Positions 1 to 5,567 of a stretch of 6,709 bases of DNA are shown piece by piece. Made by a program: the position numbers and the translations under genes. Position 1 is the stretch's first letter. Every line of letters starts with the position of its first letter. The notes under the pieces are model-generated. The model did no database searches and was not told the origin of the DNA. It saw only the letters and a list, made by a program, of their open reading frames with translations. The stretch comes from CAYMTN01 sp964393335 (lineage in GTDB: Bacteria; Chloroflexota; Anaerolineae; Aggregatilineales; Aggregatilineaceae): contig CAYMTN010000269.1 in NCBI GenBank assembly GCA_964393335.1, positions 1 to 6,709 of the forward strand, read 5' to 3'.

Positions 1-335
1 CCGGTCTCGAACGACGTTTCCCACAGGTCGTAACCGTCCGGCGTGGTCGTGACGACGCTCATCGGCAGAAGCTGCTGCTGCTCCACGAAGGCGTCCCACA
101 GCCGCACGGTGACGGTGTCCACGTCGCCCGTCCGCGTGCGAAAGCGCAGCGTGACGGTCGTTTGCAGCGGCACCGCGCCGCCCGGCGTGCGGTAGAGGGT
201 GCTGCCGCTGTCGTGCAGCAGCGCGTCACGGCTGATGGTGTGCGTGCTGCCCGCCGTGACACGCGCCAGCGGCAACGCCAGAATCACGATCAGCAGTCCG
301 GCGGTGCACAAAAAATATGTTGTATGTTTTCGCAT
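1..335 (-). CDS. Secreted alpha-amylase-family protein, N-terminal fragment (partial)
   Basis: This open frame begins at ATG 335-333 and runs off the left edge, so only about 111 residues are visible. An AGGAG ribosome-binding site (349-345) lies nine bases upstream of the ATG and supports this start. Residues 1-28 look like a Sec signal peptide: a basic MRKH start, a hydrophobic core, and a VTA-G cleavage site. The next part contains the string LYRTPGGAVPLQTTVTLRFR, followed by GDVDTVTVRLWD and a later LLPM. That pattern (YR-P-GAV, then beta strands with DV-x-V-x-LR) is the beta-sandwich module I know from the N-termini of secreted bacterial alpha-amylase/pullulanase-type enzymes, where it precedes the catalytic barrel. 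The catalytic domain is outside the window, so the enzyme class is inferred. The gene is divergent from the MFS transporter. It could instead be another carbohydrate-active protein with the same Ig-like domain. Confidence 0.62.
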   Translation of the reverse strand, partial: MRKHTTYFLCTAGLLIVILALPLARVTAGSTHTISRDALLHDSGSTLYRTPGGAVPLQTTVTLRFRTRTGDVDTVTVRLWDAFVEQQQLLPMSVVTTTPDGYDLWETSFET

Positions 336-423
336 AAGGGTACGCTCCTGATGTATAACACGCAGGGGATCAAAAATCGTCTATTTGAATTGATCTGACT
401 GTACAGAGAGTGGCTGATTTTCG

Positions 424-459
424 CCAATTTTTCAGGTTTGCTGCCCGGCAGGAAATTGG
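424..459. repeat. Nested inverted repeat (hairpin) upstream of the MFS gene
   Basis: CCAATTT (424-430) is the exact reverse complement of AAATTGG (453-459). The 22 bases between them contain a second inverted repeat, CTGC-CCG-GCAG (441-451). Together they can fold into a stem with an inner hairpin, or serve as paired half-sites for a dimeric regulator. No T tract follows directly, so it is not a canonical terminator. Function is unknown. Confidence 0.35.
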
Positions 460-493
460 GCCAGGACGAGTGAGTACATCACAGCGCGGGGTC

Positions 494-508
494 CAGGGCC
501 GGGCCCTG
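494..508. repeat. 15-bp GC palindrome before the MFS start
   Basis: CAGGGCC (494-500) and GGCCCTG (502-508) are perfect reverse complements around a single G. The one-base centre rules out a full RNA hairpin, so if functional it is more likely a DNA operator-type site. It ends 28 bases before the MFS start codon. In GC-rich DNA such a palindrome can also occur by chance. Confidence 0.3.
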
Positions 509-536
509 ACCCACACACAGAAATGAGACACGATCC

Positions 537-1739
537 ATGGGGAATCGCGGCACGCTTGTCGTATCGTTTGCGGTGTTTTTTGGCATCGGGCTGGTGAGCG
601 CGGCGTATGGCCCGGCGCTGCCCGATCTGGCCGACCAGACCGGCAGCACGCTGTCGGCGTTGGGGGCGCTGTTCACGGTGAGTTTCCTGGGCACGATGAG
701 CGCGCAGGCGACCTCCGGCCCGGTGACCGACCGCATTGGGCAACGGCCTGTGCTGCTGGCCGGGTTGTTGCTGGCCGCGCTGGGAACGCTGGTTGTCGTC
801 ACCAGCCACAGCCTGTGGCTGACGTTGGCCGGAGGGGCCGTGTTCGGCATGGGATTCGGCGCGTTGGACGTGGGCACGAACGTGCTGATCGCGGAGACGT
901 TCGCGTCGCGCAATGTTTCTGTGTTGAATCTGCTGCACGTTTTTTTCGGCGTGGGATCGGTGGCCGGTCCGGCGATTGCCAGCCTGACGCTGTCCGTGTG
1001 GGATACGGCGTTGCCCGCGTTTGTCGTCGGGATTGTGGCCTTGCTGGTGCCAGTGCCGTGGATCCTCAGGCTGTCGCCAGGGCCAGTGCGCGCGGCGGAG
1101 CGACCTCGCGAGGCCAACGACACCACGCCAGATGCCGGCGCACATGCTGCCCGGTTCAGCTACCGGGTGCCGCTGCTGTGGGCGCTGGGCCTGCTGCTGC
1201 TCCTGTACGTGGGCGTGGAAAGTGGCATGGGCGCGTGGACCACCGCCTATACTGAGCGTTCGACCTCGTTTTCAGAAGAGGCGGCAGCGCTGCTCACGTC
1301 CGGCTTCTGGTTGGCGCTGACGGTCGGGCGCATGGCCGGGTTTGCATTGGGCAGCCGCTACACGCCGTTTACCACGCTGTGGGCCTGCCTGGCCGGGATG
1401 TTCGTGGGTGGCGTGATGCTGCTAATCGGCACGGGCAGCGCCGTGCTGACCGTCATCGCCGTGGTGATCATCGGCTTCTGGGCCGGACCGCCGTTCCCGA
1501 CGGTGATCGCCATCGTCACGACGACCTTCCGCAGCGGACCGGGCAAAGCGGCGAGCGCGGTGGTGTCGATGGCGAGTCTGGGCGCGGCGTCGCTGCCGTG
1601 GCTGCAAGGCACAATTCTGGATCGCGCGGGCACGACAGCCAATGCAGCCTACATCGCGGCGCTGTCGGCGTTGATGGTGCTGTTGTACGTGGGCATTTCG
1701 CGGCGGCGGCAGCGGAGAAGCGGTGAGAGTTCACCGTGA
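537..1739 (+). CDS. MFS transporter, FHS/MFSD4-like (sugar:H+ symporter type)
   Basis: This 400-residue membrane protein has the hydrophobic pattern of a 12-segment major facilitator with a hydrophilic central loop at about residues 181-208. The family signs are clear. A motif-A loop, GPVTDRIGQR, is at 61-70. GFGALDVGTNVLIAE (106-120) is followed by LNLLHVFFGVGSVAGP (130-145), the G-x-LD-x-G-x-N and LN-x-LH-x-FG-x-G signature of the FHS (fucose:proton symporter) group that also includes MFSD4-like proteins. YVGVESGMGAW (224-234) opens the second half and GPPFPTVIAI is at 317-326. The tail is basic and short. Import of a sugar or small carbohydrate with protons is the family role, but many members have no known substrate, and the actual ligand is not visible. 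ATG 537 is the only usable start: an in-frame stop lies at 507-509 with no ATG, GTG or TTG between. The ribosome-binding site is weak (GAGA at 525-528). Confidence 0.85.
   Translation: MGNRGTLVVSFAVFFGIGLVSAAYGPALPDLADQTGSTLSALGALFTVSFLGTMSAQATSGPVTDRIGQRPVLLAGLLLAALGTLVVVTSHSLWLTLAGGAVFGMGFGALDVGTNVLIAETFASRNVSVLNLLHVFFGVGSVAGPAIASLTLSVWDTALPAFVVGIVALLVPVPWILRLSPGPVRAAERPREANDTTPDAGAHAARFSYRVPLLWALGLLLLLYVGVESGMGAWTTAYTERSTSFSEEAAALLTSGFWLALTVGRMAGFALGSRYTPFTTLWACLAGMFVGGVMLLIGTGSAVLTVIAVVIIGFWAGPPFPTVIAIVTTTFRSGPGKAASAVVSMASLGAASLPWLQGTILDRAGTTANAAYIAALSALMVLLYVGISRRRQRRSGESSP
1721..1736. repeat. Hairpin at the 3' end of the MFS gene
   Basis: CGGTGA (1721-1726), a four-base loop GAGT, and TCACCG (1731-1736) form a perfect 6-bp stem, immediately followed by the MFS stop codon at 1737-1739. 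An overlapping alternative pairing, TTCAC-C-GTGAA, spans 1730-1740. There is no T run on either strand after the stem, so this is not a classic intrinsic terminator. It could still protect or help end transcripts between the two convergent genes. Confidence 0.3.
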
Positions 1740-1740
1740 A

Positions 1741-1786
1741 CCGCTAACCGTTGGCCGTACCCTGTTGACCGCCAATCGTTGGCTGT
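1741..1786. repeat. Two 18-bp direct repeats in the convergent gap
   Basis: Bases 1741-1758 and 1769-1786 match at 15 of 18 positions and start 28 bases apart; all three differences are C/T changes. The shared core is CGTTGGC. The second copy also holds a small stem, GCCAA-TCG-TTGGC (1771-1783). The gap between the convergent MFS and LysM genes (1740-1841) holds nothing else that I can recognise, and no clear terminator for either gene. Confidence 0.4.
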
Positions 1787-1841
1787 CTGATCCCGGCGGC
1801 GCGGCTCACGGTCTACAGAAAACGGCGAACGATCCACGCGC

Positions 1842-3401
1842 TCAATACATCGCGCTGCGCCAGACGGTGTTGAGCGCCATCAACGCCAGGAGGTTTTGCA
1901 CCGAGTGCCCGCTTTGCAGCGCGGCGGACGTGGTGTAGTAGGGCGGCACGTAGGTCATGTGGAAGCCATCTTCTTGCAGGCCGCGCGCGGGCAGCGTATC
2001 CGCCACGCGCCCGAAATCCCACAGCGGCACCTCGTATTCCTCGGCCAGCGCGCGCGTGATCGCGTTGATCGCGTCGCTGCCTTCGATGCGGTCCGCTTTC
2101 GTGCCCAGGATGGGGATCACGCCGCGCTCGATCACAAACTCGATGATGCGCCGCATGCTGGCCTCGTATAACTGCGGGCTGTTGGCCTCGTTGGTGCCCA
2201 GGCGGATCAGCACCAGGCTGGGCCGGTTGACGCGTAATTCACACGCCAGCGGAATCTCGCCCGGCTGGCAGACGGCGGGATTGGACCATGTCGCGTCGAA
2301 CAGCGCCCAGGCATGGTTGCCGGTCCAGGCCGCCATGCTCTCACGCGCAAACGATCCGGCGAACTGATCCAGCACGGGCTGAAGGTACGCAAACGGCCCC
2401 AGGTCGTATTCGCCCCGGTCGAACTTCGCCAGGAAAAACGGCGGCTCGCTGTTGCAGTCGCCAATCTTCGAGAACGCGTGTGGGTTGTTGCCCAGCGCCT
2501 GCCCGCGTACATAGATCTCGTGCACGCGCGGCCCGCCGGTCGTCAGGATGCCGGGCATGAACTGCCAGACTGCCGCGTCCGGATCGATAATACCCAGGTC
2601 CGGCGCGGCCAGGGCGGCGGCGGAATCCGGGTCGCCGGGGGCGACGATGCCCAGGTCGGGTGCGTCCGGCGGCGCGGCGGAGTCCGAGTCATCCGGCGGG
2701 ATGATGCCGAGGTCGGGCGCGGTCGCATTGGGATCAGGGGCCGCGCTGGCCACTACCGGCGCGCTTTCGGGGGACACCGTCTCTGGCGCGGATTCCGGCA
2801 CACTGGCGGCGGGTGGTGCGGGCGGGGCTGTCTGCGGCGCGGGTTCCGGCGCGCTGGCGGTGGAACTGTGCGTCTGGACGATGCCGAGATCGGCGGGCTG
2901 TTCCAGCGTGATCGGCACGAGGACCGGCTGCACGCCGATGAAGCCCAGATCGACGGTGCCGGTCGCGCCGGGGATGACCAGTTGCTGGCCGGTGACGAGC
3001 AGGCTGGGGTCGATGAGGTTGTTAGCCTGCATGATAGCATCAACGCTGACGCCGTAACGCCGCGCGATGTTTAGCAGCGTGTCGCCAATGACGACAGTAT
3101 GCGTCACGGTGCCAGACGCGGCTGCCGGGCCGGTGGGCGTGATGCCGTTCGCCTGCGGGATGATCAGCGTTTGCCCGGTCACGACGAGGTCGGCGTCTTG
3201 CAGGCTGTTGGCACGCATCAAAGCATCGACGCTGATCTGGTAGTTCAGCGCGATGCGGAACAGGTTTTCGCCGGGCTGCACGACGTGCGTGTGCGGTCCA
3301 TCTTGCGCGTTGGCCGGTGTCCCGGCGAGCAGCCCCATGCCGAGTATGATTGCCACCCCACACGCGGTCCAGCAGATGATGATTTTTAACGCCCGGCGCA
3401 T
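1842..3401 (-). CDS. Secreted LysM-domain protein with C-terminal SGNH/GDSL-hydrolase-like domain
   Basis: The 519-residue protein starts with a signal peptide (about 1-32, basic MRRALK, hydrophobic core, ANA-Q cleavage). Two LysM domains follow at about 38-82 and 100-144, each with the HxV-x-x-GD/E-x-L start, an AN(S/N)L centre and a GQ-x-L-x-IP end. LysM domains bind peptidoglycan or chitin-like glycans, so the protein is probably held at the cell envelope. Residues 145-275 are a Pro/Ala/Asp-rich linker with five DLG(I/F) motifs. The last part (about 280-519) looks like an SGNH hydrolase: block I KIGDCNSE (312-319), block III RLGTNEA (400-406), and a late D-x-x-H (D478, H481) in EDGFHM. The block I nucleophile position is Cys316 instead of Ser, so activity is uncertain. 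The start is supported by a G-rich ribosome-binding site (AGGGGGAAG) about six bases upstream. It lies 92 bases downstream of the permease gene on the same strand; co-transcription is possible but not shown. Confidence 0.8.
   Translation of the reverse strand: MRRALKIIICWTACGVAIILGMGLLAGTPANAQDGPHTHVVQPGENLFRIALNYQISVDALMRANSLQDADLVVTGQTLIIPQANGITPTGPAAASGTVTHTVVIGDTLLNIARRYGVSVDAIMQANNLIDPSLLVTGQQLVIPGATGTVDLGFIGVQPVLVPITLEQPADLGIVQTHSSTASAPEPAPQTAPPAPPAASVPESAPETVSPESAPVVASAAPDPNATAPDLGIIPPDDSDSAAPPDAPDLGIVAPGDPDSAAALAAPDLGIIDPDAAVWQFMPGILTTGGPRVHEIYVRGQALGNNPHAFSKIGDCNSEPPFFLAKFDRGEYDLGPFAYLQPVLDQFAGSFARESMAAWTGNHAWALFDATWSNPAVCQPGEIPLACELRVNRPSLVLIRLGTNEANSPQLYEASMRRIIEFVIERGVIPILGTKADRIEGSDAINAITRALAEEYEVPLWDFGRVADTLPARGLQEDGFHMTYVPPYYTTSAALQSGHSVQNLLALMALNTVWRSAMY
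2571..2720 (-). repeat. 57-bp tandem coding repeats (APDLGI linker repeats)
   Basis: Within the LysM protein linker, APDLGI(I/V) recurs at residues 228, 247 and 266, exactly 19 residues (57 bases) apart. The first two copies also share a D-DSAA core after the motif; the third is cut short as the folded domain begins. More distant relatives of the motif, VDLGF and ADLGI, occur at about residues 150-154 and 170-174. The pattern points to repeat expansion inside a flexible linker. Confidence 0.7.
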
Positions 3402-3493
3402 ACAACTTCCCCCTTGATTCCGGCACTGTCTCGATAACTATATCCAAGATCGCCGGATCGGGATACTCTCCCACACGCCGCGCCCCGGCGGTC
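3402..3493 (-). other. Leader between permease and LysM genes
   Basis: This 92-base gap holds a GC hairpin right after the MalG-type stop (CGCCG 3476-3480 with CGGCG 3486-3490), a second small stem (GGGA 3460-3463 with TCCC 3469-3472), and the ribosome-binding site of the LysM gene. No T tract follows the stems, so transcription from the ABC genes may continue through. A TATAGT box exists on the minus strand, but without a matching -35 box I do not call a promoter. Confidence 0.3.
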
Positions 3494-4435
3494 CTATTTC
3501 ATGCCCGAATACAGGAAGCTCTGGATAAACTGGCGCTGGAAGAACAAAAACGCGATCAGCAGCGGCGCGACGATGATCATCGTCGCCGCCATGACCAGCG
3601 CCCACTGCGCGCCGATGTCGGTGAGCTGCGTAAAGCGCAGCAGGCCCATCGTCAGCGGGCGGGCTTTGTCACTGGTGATGACCAGCGGCCACAGCAGCTC
3701 GTTCCAGTGAAAACTCACGCTCACCAGTCCAAACGCCACCAGCGACGGCCAGCTTGGCGGCAGGTAGACGTGGCGCAGCAGGTGCCACCAGCGGCAGCCA
3801 TCGACCACACCCGCATCGACCAGATCACGCGGGACGCCTAAAAACGCCTGCCGCATCAAAAACGTGCCGAACGCCGATCCGAAGTACGGCATGGCAATCG
3901 CCAGCGGCGTATCGTACAGCGAAAACTCCTTGTAATAAATGAAACGCGGGATCAACAGCGTCTTGGTGGAAAACTCGCGGATGGTGATGAAGTTGGGCAC
4001 CAGCAACACGGCAGTCGGGATCATCATCTGCATCAGCACGAAATAAAAGAGGAATTTCTTGCCGGTAAAATTGTAGTGCGCAAACGCAAAGCCGGCCAGC
4101 GTCACGGTGATGACCTGCACGACCAGCGCCAGCAGCACCCATTCCAGCGTGTTCATGTAGTACGAATGGCCCGGGAAACCCTCTTTTTCAAAATCCGGGA
4201 AGAAGGGCGCGAGATCGGTGGCTTTTTTGTAGCTGTCGAGCGTGATCCGATCACCGAACCAGACATCGCCGCGCCCCAGGTCGTCGTTGGGCGGGCGGAA
4301 CGAGACGATGATTGCCCAGGCAATCGGCACGGCCCACACGATGCACATGCCAACCGTGATCGCGTTGACCAGCCAGCGGCCCCAGTGGCGGGGCTGGATG
4401 GTGGGGGTGGGATTCAGGGTATCAGGCATCTTCAT
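3494..4435 (-). CDS. Carbohydrate ABC transporter permease, MalG/UgpE type (CUT1)
   Basis: The protein of about 313 residues is one of the two membrane subunits of a sugar importer in the cytoplasmic membrane. Six hydrophobic segments can be seen, at roughly residues 22-47, 96-121, 129-151, 176-199, 230-253 and 279-301. The cytoplasmic EAA loop, which docks on the ATPase, is VPRDLVDAGVVDGCRWWHLL and ends in VYLP (about 202-227). It departs from the usual EAA-x-x-DGA pattern, with DAG and DGC. The C-terminus FIQSFLYSGMK is typical of MalG-type subunits, most of which are about 270-300 residues long. The extra length lies partly in a 16-residue insertion at about 156-171. Three starts are possible: GTG 4438, ATG 4435 and ATG 4429. 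A GGAG at 4445-4442 sits one, four and ten bases before them, which makes ATG 4435 or 4429 more likely. The start overlaps the end of the upstream permease gene by 14 bases, suggesting translational coupling. Confidence 0.88.
   Translation of the reverse strand: MKMPDTLNPTPTIQPRHWGRWLVNAITVGMCIVWAVPIAWAIIVSFRPPNDDLGRGDVWFGDRITLDSYKKATDLAPFFPDFEKEGFPGHSYYMNTLEWVLLALVVQVITVTLAGFAFAHYNFTGKKFLFYFVLMQMMIPTAVLLVPNFITIREFSTKTLLIPRFIYYKEFSLYDTPLAIAMPYFGSAFGTFLMRQAFLGVPRDLVDAGVVDGCRWWHLLRHVYLPPSWPSLVAFGLVSVSFHWNELLWPLVITSDKARPLTMGLLRFTQLTDIGAQWALVMAATMIIVAPLLIAFLFFQRQFIQSFLYSGMK
3921..3976 (-). repeat. 8-bp direct repeats bounding a 48-bp in-frame insertion
   Basis: GAAAACTC occurs at 3921-3928 and again at 3969-3976, exactly 48 bases apart, inside the MalG-type gene. 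At protein level this gives REFS and KEFS on either side of the segment TKTLLIPRFIYY. Most MalG-type permeases run straight from the P-N-F-x-x-x-R-x-x end of segment 3 to L-x-x-T-P of segment 4, so the segment looks like an insertion or partial duplication that kept the frame. Confidence 0.45.
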
Positions 4436-5417
4436 CACGCTCCGAGATCAAGAAGTTCACGACAGTCAGGGTGAGCAGAATGGCGATCATGACCACCGTC
4501 AGGGCGTTGGCGAAGCCGTAATCCTGGAACACAAAACGCTGCTGGTAAATTTCGTACAGCAGCAGATCGGCTTCACCCGTGACGAGCTGGTATGTCATGA
4601 CCAGCGCGTGGTCGATGGTCTGAAACGCGCCGATGATGGCGATCACGCTGACGAACAGCGTCGTGCGGCGCAGCAGGGGCAGCGTGATGCGCAGCATCTG
4701 GGTCAGCCAGCTTGCACCATCCAGCGCCGCTGCTTCGTAGACATCATCCGGCAGGTTTTGCAGCCCGGCCAGGTAGAAGATCATGAGATACCCGGCGTTT
4801 TTCCAGATGGCGACGATGATCAGGCTCCACAGCGCCAGCCTGGGGTTGATGACCCAGTTTTCCGCACCGTGATAGCCCAAAAAGCGCAGGGCCTGGTTCC
4901 ACAGGCCGTAATCCGGCGTGAAGAAAAAGAGCCAGATCGTCGCCGCGCTGACCATCGGCAGCATGGTGGGATAAAAAAACGCGATGCGGGCCAGCCCGAT
5001 CCCGCGTATGGCCCGGTTGACCAGCACGGCGAACAAAAACGCCAGCAGCATGCTGGTCGGCACGGTGACCCCCACATAGAGCAGCGTGTTACCCATCACG
5101 CGGTAGAACCGCCCCCCTTCGCGCGTATCGGGGTTAAACAGGGCGCGGAAATACGCGATCCCGACATGGTTCGGGCCGCGCAGGCTGCGAGAGGTCGCTT
5201 CGACGCCGGGCAGCCCCAGGTCGGTCACACGCGCGCGGTCGGGCAGGTTGGGGTGATAGTACACCTGGCTGTCACGCAGCACACGAAAGGTCGGGTTGAT
5301 GGTGAACAGGTACACAAAATACAGCGTCGGCAGCAGCAGCAGGTAGGGCAGGGGTTTGATGTGAGGCTGCACGCGCTGGCTCCAATAGGTTTTGAATGAG
5401 GCAGCACTAACAGTCAT
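4422..5417 (-). CDS. Carbohydrate ABC transporter permease, MalF/UgpA type (CUT1)
   Basis: This 331-residue membrane subunit pairs with the MalG-type protein encoded next. The first segment (about 22-41, ending NPTF) is typical of UgpA/MalF-like permeases. Further hydrophobic segments lie at about 110-133, 146-167, 195-217, 252-274 and 302-324. A textbook EAA loop is present at 222-247: LPDDVYEAAALDGASWLTQM followed by LRITLP, which contacts the ATP-binding subunit. The external loop between segments 1 and 2 (about 42-108) is long, with a polar, Asp/Arg-rich stretch before the usual GPNHVGIAYFRALF. The start is ATG 5417-5415 with AAAGGA about ten bases upstream. The gene lies 150 bases after the binding-protein stop, beyond a terminator-like hairpin. 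No ATPase gene is visible, as is common for CUT1 systems that share one. Substrate class (sugar or glycerol-phosphate-like) is known only at family level. Confidence 0.92.
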   Translation of the reverse strand: MTVSAASFKTYWSQRVQPHIKPLPYLLLLPTLYFVYLFTINPTFRVLRDSQVYYHPNLPDRARVTDLGLPGVEATSRSLRGPNHVGIAYFRALFNPDTREGGRFYRVMGNTLLYVGVTVPTSMLLAFLFAVLVNRAIRGIGLARIAFFYPTMLPMVSAATIWLFFFTPDYGLWNQALRFLGYHGAENWVINPRLALWSLIIVAIWKNAGYLMIFYLAGLQNLPDDVYEAAALDGASWLTQMLRITLPLLRRTTLFVSVIAIIGAFQTIDHALVMTYQLVTGEADLLLYEIYQQRFVFQDYGFANALTVVMIAILLTLTVVNFLISERDEDA

Positions 5418-5480
5418 GAGTCCGGCATCCTTTGGAGATGTTCGTAAGGCGCGACCACAGAACGTAAATGGACCACGAAC

Positions 5481-5499
5481 AGCCGCGCTTCCGGCGGCT
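5481..5499. repeat. Short hairpin in the binding-protein/permease gap
   Basis: AGCCGC (5481-5486) pairs with GCGGCT (5494-5499) around a seven-base loop. It lies a few bases past the T tract of the stronger hairpin on the minus strand, so in read-through transcripts it would sit in the leader of the permease genes. It may add stability; no specific role is visible. Confidence 0.35.
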
Positions 5500-5503
5500 C
5501 GCC

Positions 5504-5545
5504 AAAAACAAACAGAGACGCCTGCACGCAGGCAAGCGTCTCTGT
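5504..5545 (-). terminator. Intrinsic terminator between the binding-protein and permease genes
   Basis: Read on the minus strand, ACAGAGACGC (5545-5536) and GCGTCTCTGT (5521-5512) form a perfect 10-bp stem with a 14-base loop that can form a small inner stem. The last bases of the stem run into a T tract, TTTGTTTTT (5512-5504). This is the layout of a rho-independent terminator, beginning 22 bases after the binding-protein stop codon. Because the permease genes follow on the same strand, it probably acts as a partial terminator that lowers permease expression relative to the binding protein. It may also protect the 3' end of the binding-protein message. An unseen promoter between here and 5417 is an alternative. 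Confidence 0.75.
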
Positions 5546-5567
5546 GGAGGGCACGCGGTTCCGCGCC

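Larger units (their letters stand above)
336..536. promoter_or_regulatory. Divergent intergenic region, probable promoters of both flanking genes
   Basis: This 201-base gap separates two genes reading outward, so both promoters should lie here. Bases 360-440 are clearly richer in A+T than the genes around them. On the minus strand a TATACA box lies just upstream of the amylase-like gene's ribosome-binding site, but no good -35 box sits at the right distance. I could not find a convincing -35/-10 pair for either gene. The gap also holds an inverted repeat at 424-459, an 8-bp palindrome CTGTACAG at 399-406, and a palindrome at 494-508. Any of these could be an operator. That the region is regulatory is inferred from gene orientation and not from a recognised binding motif. 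Confidence 0.4.

Noticed and set aside
297..311. Possible lipobox cysteine (Cys10) in the amylase-like signal peptide
   Set aside because: The Cys lies at the beginning of the hydrophobic core rather than after it, and the preceding residues do not form a lipobox. A signal peptidase I site at about residue 28 fits better.
432..1145. Long open frames on the minus strand opposite the MFS gene
   Set aside because: They encode Arg/Gln/His-rich low-complexity products with no recognisable domain, and lie entirely within or opposite the clear MFS coding frame. They are GC-rich antisense shadows.
2313..3074. Plus-strand open frames opposite the LysM gene
   Set aside because: Gly/Arg-rich repetitive translations mirror the Pro/Ala/Asp linker repeats of the real gene on the other strand.
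3436..3447. TATAGT as a -10 box for the LysM gene
   Set aside because: No sequence close to TTGACA lies 16-18 bases upstream, so a promoter call is not supported.
4242..5399. 385-codon plus-strand open frame opposite the MalF-type permease
   Set aside because: Its product is rich in Gln, Arg, Asp and His with no family pattern, while the opposite strand has a perfect EAA-motif permease. Length alone reflects few stop codons in GC-rich antisense sequence.
5547..5567. GC-rich CGCGG-TT-CCGCG dyad just after the binding-protein stop
   Set aside because: The two-base centre is too tight for a stable full stem and no T tract follows. The adjacent 10-bp stem explains termination better.
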